A DNA stretch of 16,778 nucleotides. Origin: Flavobacteriaceae bacterium. GTDB taxonomy: Bacteria; Bacteroidota; Bacteroidia; Flavobacteriales; Flavobacteriaceae. The notes under the pieces are model-generated. The model saw nothing but the letters and a program-made list of their open reading frames with translations. It had not been told where the DNA came from and did no database searches. Below, in pieces: positions 14,168 through 16,778 of the stretch. Every line of letters starts with the position of its first letter. The stretch's first letter is position 1. A program made the position numbers and the translations under genes. Location of the stretch: contig CANKLK010000035.1 of assembly GCA_947482805.1 (NCBI GenBank), forward strand, positions 1 through 16,778, read 5' to 3'.

Positions 14168-15163
14168 TTAAACTAATTGATTCTCATCTATTCTTCTCGG
14201 CTTGAATTCTTTAGCTACATCGGCAATGGCTTTTATGTGTTCCGGAGTTGTACCGCAACAGCCACCAATGATATTAACTAAATTGTCTAGTAAATATTCT
14301 TTAATCAAGGCTTGCATTTCTTGTGGAGTTTGGTCGTATTGCCCGAAAGCATTTGGCAAACCCGCATTTGGATGTGCTGAAATATTTAATTGAGTGTTCA
14401 TGGCCAATCGTTTCAAATACGGTTTTAATTGATCTGCGCCTAGTGCACAATTAAATCCGATACTTAGCAAATCGATATGGGCAATAGATATCAGAAATGC
14501 TTCCACCGTTTGCCCAGAAAGTGTTCTTCCGGAAGCATCAGTTATAGTTCCTGAAACCATTACAGGAATATCTAAATTGCGTTCTTCTTTTACTTCTTCT
14601 ATAGCGAATAATGCTGCTTTGGCATTTAGTGTATCAAAAATGGTTTCTACTAAAAGCACATCAACACCACCATCAATTAAAGCTTCTACTTGTTGTTTAT
14701 AGGCAATTCTTAAGTCATCAAAAGTTACAGCACGATATCCAGGATCATTTACATCGGGAGACATAGAAGCCGTTCTATTGGTAGGCCCGATGGAACCGGC
14801 TACAAAACGTGGTCTGTCTGTAAATTCGTCAGCAACTTCTCGAGCAATTTTGGCAGATTCATAGTTAAGCTCATATACTAAATCTTCTAAATGATAATCG
14901 GCCATTCCGATAGTGGTTCCAGAGAATGTATTGGTTTCCACAATATCAGCACCAGCTTGAAAATATAATCGATGTACTTGTTTAACCGCTTCGGGCTGCG
15001 TGATAGAAAGCAAATCATTGTTGCCTTTTAACGGATGAGGAAAATCTTTGAATTGTTCACCGCGGAAATCTTCTTCGGAGAAGTTGTTTCGTTGCAGCAT
15101 GGTTCCCATGGCTCCGTCGAGCACTAGGATTCTATGTTTAATAGCTTCTTGAATTTTTGACAT
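14168..15163 (-). CDS. metH: Homocysteine-binding subunit of split methionine synthase
   Basis: A 331-residue zinc barrel that activates homocysteine for methyl transfer. The zinc ligands are visible as GFNCALGAD (Cys239) and GGCCGTTP (Cys302, Cys303). Other blocks are LDGAMGTML (15-23), ADIVETNTFSGT (72-83), VAGSIGPTNRT, VLLVETIFDT and SAHPNAGLPNAFGQYD (262-277). It corresponds to the N-terminal module of single-chain MetH and stops where the folate domain would begin. The rest is the next gene, 79 nt away. Such a split is common in Bacteroidetes. A stand-alone betaine/S-methylmethionine-type homocysteine methyltransferase is unlikely given this neighbour. It is first gene after the SAM-I riboswitch. 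Confidence 0.94.
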   Translation of the reverse strand: MSKIQEAIKHRILVLDGAMGTMLQRNNFSEEDFRGEQFKDFPHPLKGNNDLLSITQPEAVKQVHRLYFQAGADIVETNTFSGTTIGMADYHLEDLVYELNYESAKIAREVADEFTDRPRFVAGSIGPTNRTASMSPDVNDPGYRAVTFDDLRIAYKQQVEALIDGGVDVLLVETIFDTLNAKAALFAIEEVKEERNLDIPVMVSGTITDASGRTLSGQTVEAFLISIAHIDLLSIGFNCALGADQLKPYLKRLAMNTQLNISAHPNAGLPNAFGQYDQTPQEMQALIKEYLLDNLVNIIGGCCGTTPEHIKAIADVAKEFKPRRIDENQLV

Positions 15164-15236
15164 ATAAATAGTTTCAACTATTGAAAGTTGTTGTTTAAAT
15201 TATATGTTATCATGAAAGTTGAGAGAAATTCTCGGG

Positions 15237-15369
15237 GTTATCTTTTCTTTACTAATCTGTTTAACAGATCCTGAAATAAATTCAGGATAAAGATAGAATG
15301 TAGCACCTTCTTTTGGCAAAGGGTTGCTAAGCTTTCAACGGGTCTATTCCCTCCAGCTTTCGTGATAAC
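15237..15369 (-). ncRNA. SAM-I (S-box) riboswitch upstream of metH-metF
   Basis: Read on the minus strand. P1 is GTTATC (15369-15364) with GATAAC (15242-15237). The conserved core is present: CTGGAGGGAATAGACCC, GTTGAAAGCTTAGCAACC (P2, kink-turn and pseudoknot region) and AAGGTGCTACATTC (P3/J3-4). P4 is TCTTTA (15293-15288) with TAAAGA (15251-15246). The P4 interior is enlarged by two small hairpins (15255-15288). It binds S-adenosylmethionine. No U-tract terminator follows, so translational control, or a mechanism not visible here, is more likely than transcription termination. Confidence 0.93.
15255..15288. repeat. Palindromic CTGAA...TTCAG repeat inside riboswitch P4
   Basis: ATCCTGAA (15268-15275) and TTCAGGAT (15281-15288) form an 8-bp stem around ATAAA. 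Beside it ATCTGT (15255-15260) and ACAGAT (15264-15269) form another. The first matches the pattern of the hairpin at 15586-15606. Confidence 0.7.
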
Positions 15370-15392
15370 GAACAATAAGTTTATGAACGATG

Positions 15393-15423
15393 CAAAGTAA
15401 AAGCATAGAATTGTTATTTGCAA
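15393..15423 (-). promoter_or_regulatory. Putative promoter of the riboswitch-metH transcript
   Basis: On the minus strand, TTG at 15423-15421, a 20-nt spacer, then TTACTTTG (15400-15393), seven of eight matches to TAnnTTTG. It would start the RNA about 15-20 nt before P1 of the riboswitch. Confidence 0.55.
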
Positions 15424-15487
15424 GTGTTTTTATAAAAAAAATCGCGAAAACGAAATAGTACTTTTCAAAAATTTTTAATGGATTAAT

Positions 15488-15517
15488 TTGCTATTCGAAA
15501 TAGTCTTTATACATTTG
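15488..15517 (+). promoter_or_regulatory. metK promoter
   Basis: TTG (15488-15490), a 19-nt spacer and TACATTTG (15510-15517) match the Bacteroidetes -33/-7 consensus exactly. The transcript would start near 15524, leaving a leader of about 170 nt before metK. Confidence 0.75.
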
Positions 15518-15523
15518 CAACCG

Positions 15524-15696
15524 AAAAACAAGAGGAAAAATTTGAACTGATTGCAACCTCTATTCGAACTTGAATCTTTTATAAGATTCTGAAACTGGTT
15601 CAGAATAAAAAAAATGCTAAAGCAGAAACTCTTCTTTAGCCTTTATTGCAATCCGATTTTACTTCATTACAAATAATATTAAACTAAAATATAGTT
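15524..15696 (+). promoter_or_regulatory. Long structured 5' leader of metK
   Basis: Structures seen by eye: AGAGG/CCTCT (15531-15535 with 15557-15561); hairpin GAATCTT-TTAT-AAGATTC (15572-15589); hairpin ATTCTGAA-ACTGG-TTCAGAAT (15586-15606), which shares four bases with the previous one so both cannot form fully; and GCTAAAG/CTTTAGC (15616-15640). TTTGAACT (15541-15548) can also pair with GGTTCAGA (15597-15604). No known riboswitch class was recognised. A short ORF lies in the last part. Confidence 0.45.
15614..15676 (+). CDS. Possible 20-residue upstream ORF in the metK leader
   Basis: ATG at 15614-15616, preceded by eight A residues, and TAA at 15674-15676, 20 nt before metK. The peptide begins MLKQKLFFSLYC and ends NPILLHYK. 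Only the initiator is Met, so it is not an obvious methionine-starvation leader. Its first codons lie within the GCTAAAG/CTTTAGC hairpin. Coding status is uncertain; conservation in relatives would be needed. Confidence 0.3.
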   Translation: MLKQKLFFSLYCNPILLHYK

Positions 15697-16778
15697 ATGG
15701 CTTATTTATTTACGTCGGAGTCTGTGAGCGAAGGACATCCAGACAAAGTTGCAGATCAAATTTCTGATGCGTTAATTGATAACTTTTTAGCATTTGATGC
15801 TGATTCTAAAGTAGCTTGCGAAACACTAGTTACTACAGGTCAAGTGATTTTGGCAGGAGAAGTAAAATCGAGTACTTACCTTGATGTACAATCTATTGCT
15901 AGAGAAGTAATCAAAAAAATTGGATATACTAAAAGTGAGTATATGTTTGAAGCTGATTCATGTGGTGTTTTGTCTGCAATTCATGAGCAATCTGCTGATA
16001 TTAACCAAGGAGTTGACAGAGCTAGCAAAGAAGAGCAAGGTGCCGGTGACCAAGGGATGATGTTTGGTTACGCAACAAATGAGACTGAAAACTACATGCC
16101 ATTGGCTTTAGATTTGTCTCATGCTTTATTAATTGAATTAGCCAACTTAAGAAGAGAAAATAACGAAATCAACTATTTGCGTCCAGATGCTAAATCACAA
16201 GTTACTTTAGAGTATTCTGACGACAATAAACCGCAAAGAATTGACGCAATTGTAATCTCAACTCAACACGATGATTTTGCTGCTGAAGCTGAAATGTTAG
16301 CTAAAATTAAAAGTGACTTAGTTGGGATTTTAATTCCAAGAATTAAAGCTAAATATCCTCAATACGCTCATTTATTCAATGACCAAATCACCTATCATAT
16401 TAACCCAACTGGAAAATTTGTTATTGGTGGACCACACGGAGATACTGGTTTGACAGGAAGAAAAATTATCGTTGACACTTATGGTGGTAAAGGTGCTCAC
16501 GGTGGTGGTGCTTTCTCTGGAAAAGACCCGAGTAAAGTGGACCGTTCAGCTGCTTATGCAACCCGTCACATTGCAAAAAACTTGGTTGCTGCAGGATTGT
16601 GCGATGAAGTTTTAGTACAAGTTTCGTATGCAATTGGAGTAGCAAAACCAACTTCTATCAATGTAGTAACTTATGGAACTTCAAAAGTGAATATGACCGA
16701 CGGAGAAATCAGTAAAGTGGTAGAGAACGTTTTTGATATGCGTCCGTACTTTATTGAGCAACGTTTGAAATTGAGAAA
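15697..16778 (+). CDS. metK: S-adenosylmethionine synthase (3' end outside window)
   Basis: Makes SAM from methionine and ATP in the cytosol. 360 codons are present and the reading frame is open to the window end. Motifs: [20 protein letters not shown] (5-24) with catalytic His14, [15 protein letters not shown] (115-129), the ATP/Met loop [21 protein letters not shown] (244-264) and the P-loop-like [19 protein letters not shown] (269-287). Relatives in the Bacteroidetes are a little over 400 residues, so several dozen codons are missing. It is divergent from the metH-metF operon and has its own consensus promoter and long leader. It makes the ligand sensed by the riboswitch at 15237-15369. 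Confidence 0.97.
   Translation, partial: MAYLFTSESVSEGHPDKVADQISDALIDNFLAFDADSKVACETLVTTGQVILAGEVKSSTYLDVQSIAREVIKKIGYTKSEYMFEADSCGVLSAIHEQSADINQGVDRASKEEQGAGDQGMMFGYATNETENYMPLALDLSHALLIELANLRRENNEINYLRPDAKSQVTLEYSDDNKPQRIDAIVISTQHDDFAAEAEMLAKIKSDLVGILIPRIKAKYPQYAHLFNDQITYHINPTGKFVIGGPHGDTGLTGRKIIVDTYGGKGAHGGGAFSGKDPSKVDRSAAYATRHIAKNLVAAGLCDEVLVQVSYAIGVAKPTSINVVTYGTSKVNMTDGEISKVVENVFDMRPYFIEQRLKLR

Noticed and set aside
15238..15423. 61-codon minus-strand reading frame upstream of metH
   Set aside because: It is exactly the SAM-I riboswitch and its promoter region; no protein features.
15531..15640. SAM-II-like riboswitch in the metK leader (TTGCAA near a short stem, later GCTAAAG)
   Set aside because: The spacing after the first stem and the conserved UUAAA segment do not match SAM-II, and the pseudoknot partner is out of place. 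The similarity is limited to short motifs.
15616..15640. Hairpin GCTAAAG/CTTTAGC as an intrinsic terminator before metK
   Set aside because: A 7-bp AT-rich stem with an 11-nt loop and no continuous U tract after it; too weak to call.

Overview
The window looks like chromosomal DNA from a member of the Flavobacteriaceae, probably Flavobacterium or a close relative. The evidence is AT-rich sequence, a gldA-type gliding-motility ABC ATPase, a DAHP synthase with a C-terminal chorismate mutase (the Bacteroidetes arrangement), a split methionine synthase, and several promoters of the Bacteroidetes form TTG-N19-TAnnTTTG. No phage, transposase, CRISPR, tRNA or rRNA gene was seen. The content is core metabolism with unusual regulatory leaders and many short-period repeats between, and sometimes inside, the genes.

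Layout. Positions 1-2310 (minus strand): rsgA, dtd, a MazG-like pyrophosphohydrolase and the 5' part of aroA, probably one transcript. Positions 2353-2924 (minus): a small secreted protein of unknown function with its own terminator. Positions 2978-7338 (minus): an aromatic amino acid operon, pheA - aminotransferase - tyrA - DAHP synthase/chorismate mutase, ended by a terminator. It is preceded by a previously uncalled Phe/Tyr-rich leader peptide and an attenuator hairpin directly before pheA. Positions 7443-8366 (plus): gldA, divergent from that operon. Positions 8428-10326 (minus): a PagL-like outer-membrane deacylase and a GIN-domain lipoprotein. Positions 10370-15423 (minus): a methionine synthesis operon, metH homocysteine-binding subunit - metH cobalamin subunit - metF, controlled by a SAM-I riboswitch. 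Positions 15488-16778 (plus): a long leader and metK, cut by the window end.

How the genes fit together. The aromatic operon supplies DAHP formation, chorismate mutation, both prephenate branches and the final transamination; its leader could sense Phe/Tyr-tRNA charging by classical ribosome-stalling attenuation. MetF makes 5-methyl-THF, the two MetH pieces make methionine, MetK makes SAM, and SAM closes the loop through the riboswitch on the metH-metF transcript.

The most notable points are the Phe/Tyr leader attenuator and a recurring architecture of heptanucleotide-period repeats. These have a different unit sequence at each locus, flank many genes, and are read in frame in aroA and metH. 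A separate palindromic repeat family occurs inside the SAM riboswitch P4 region and in the metK leader.
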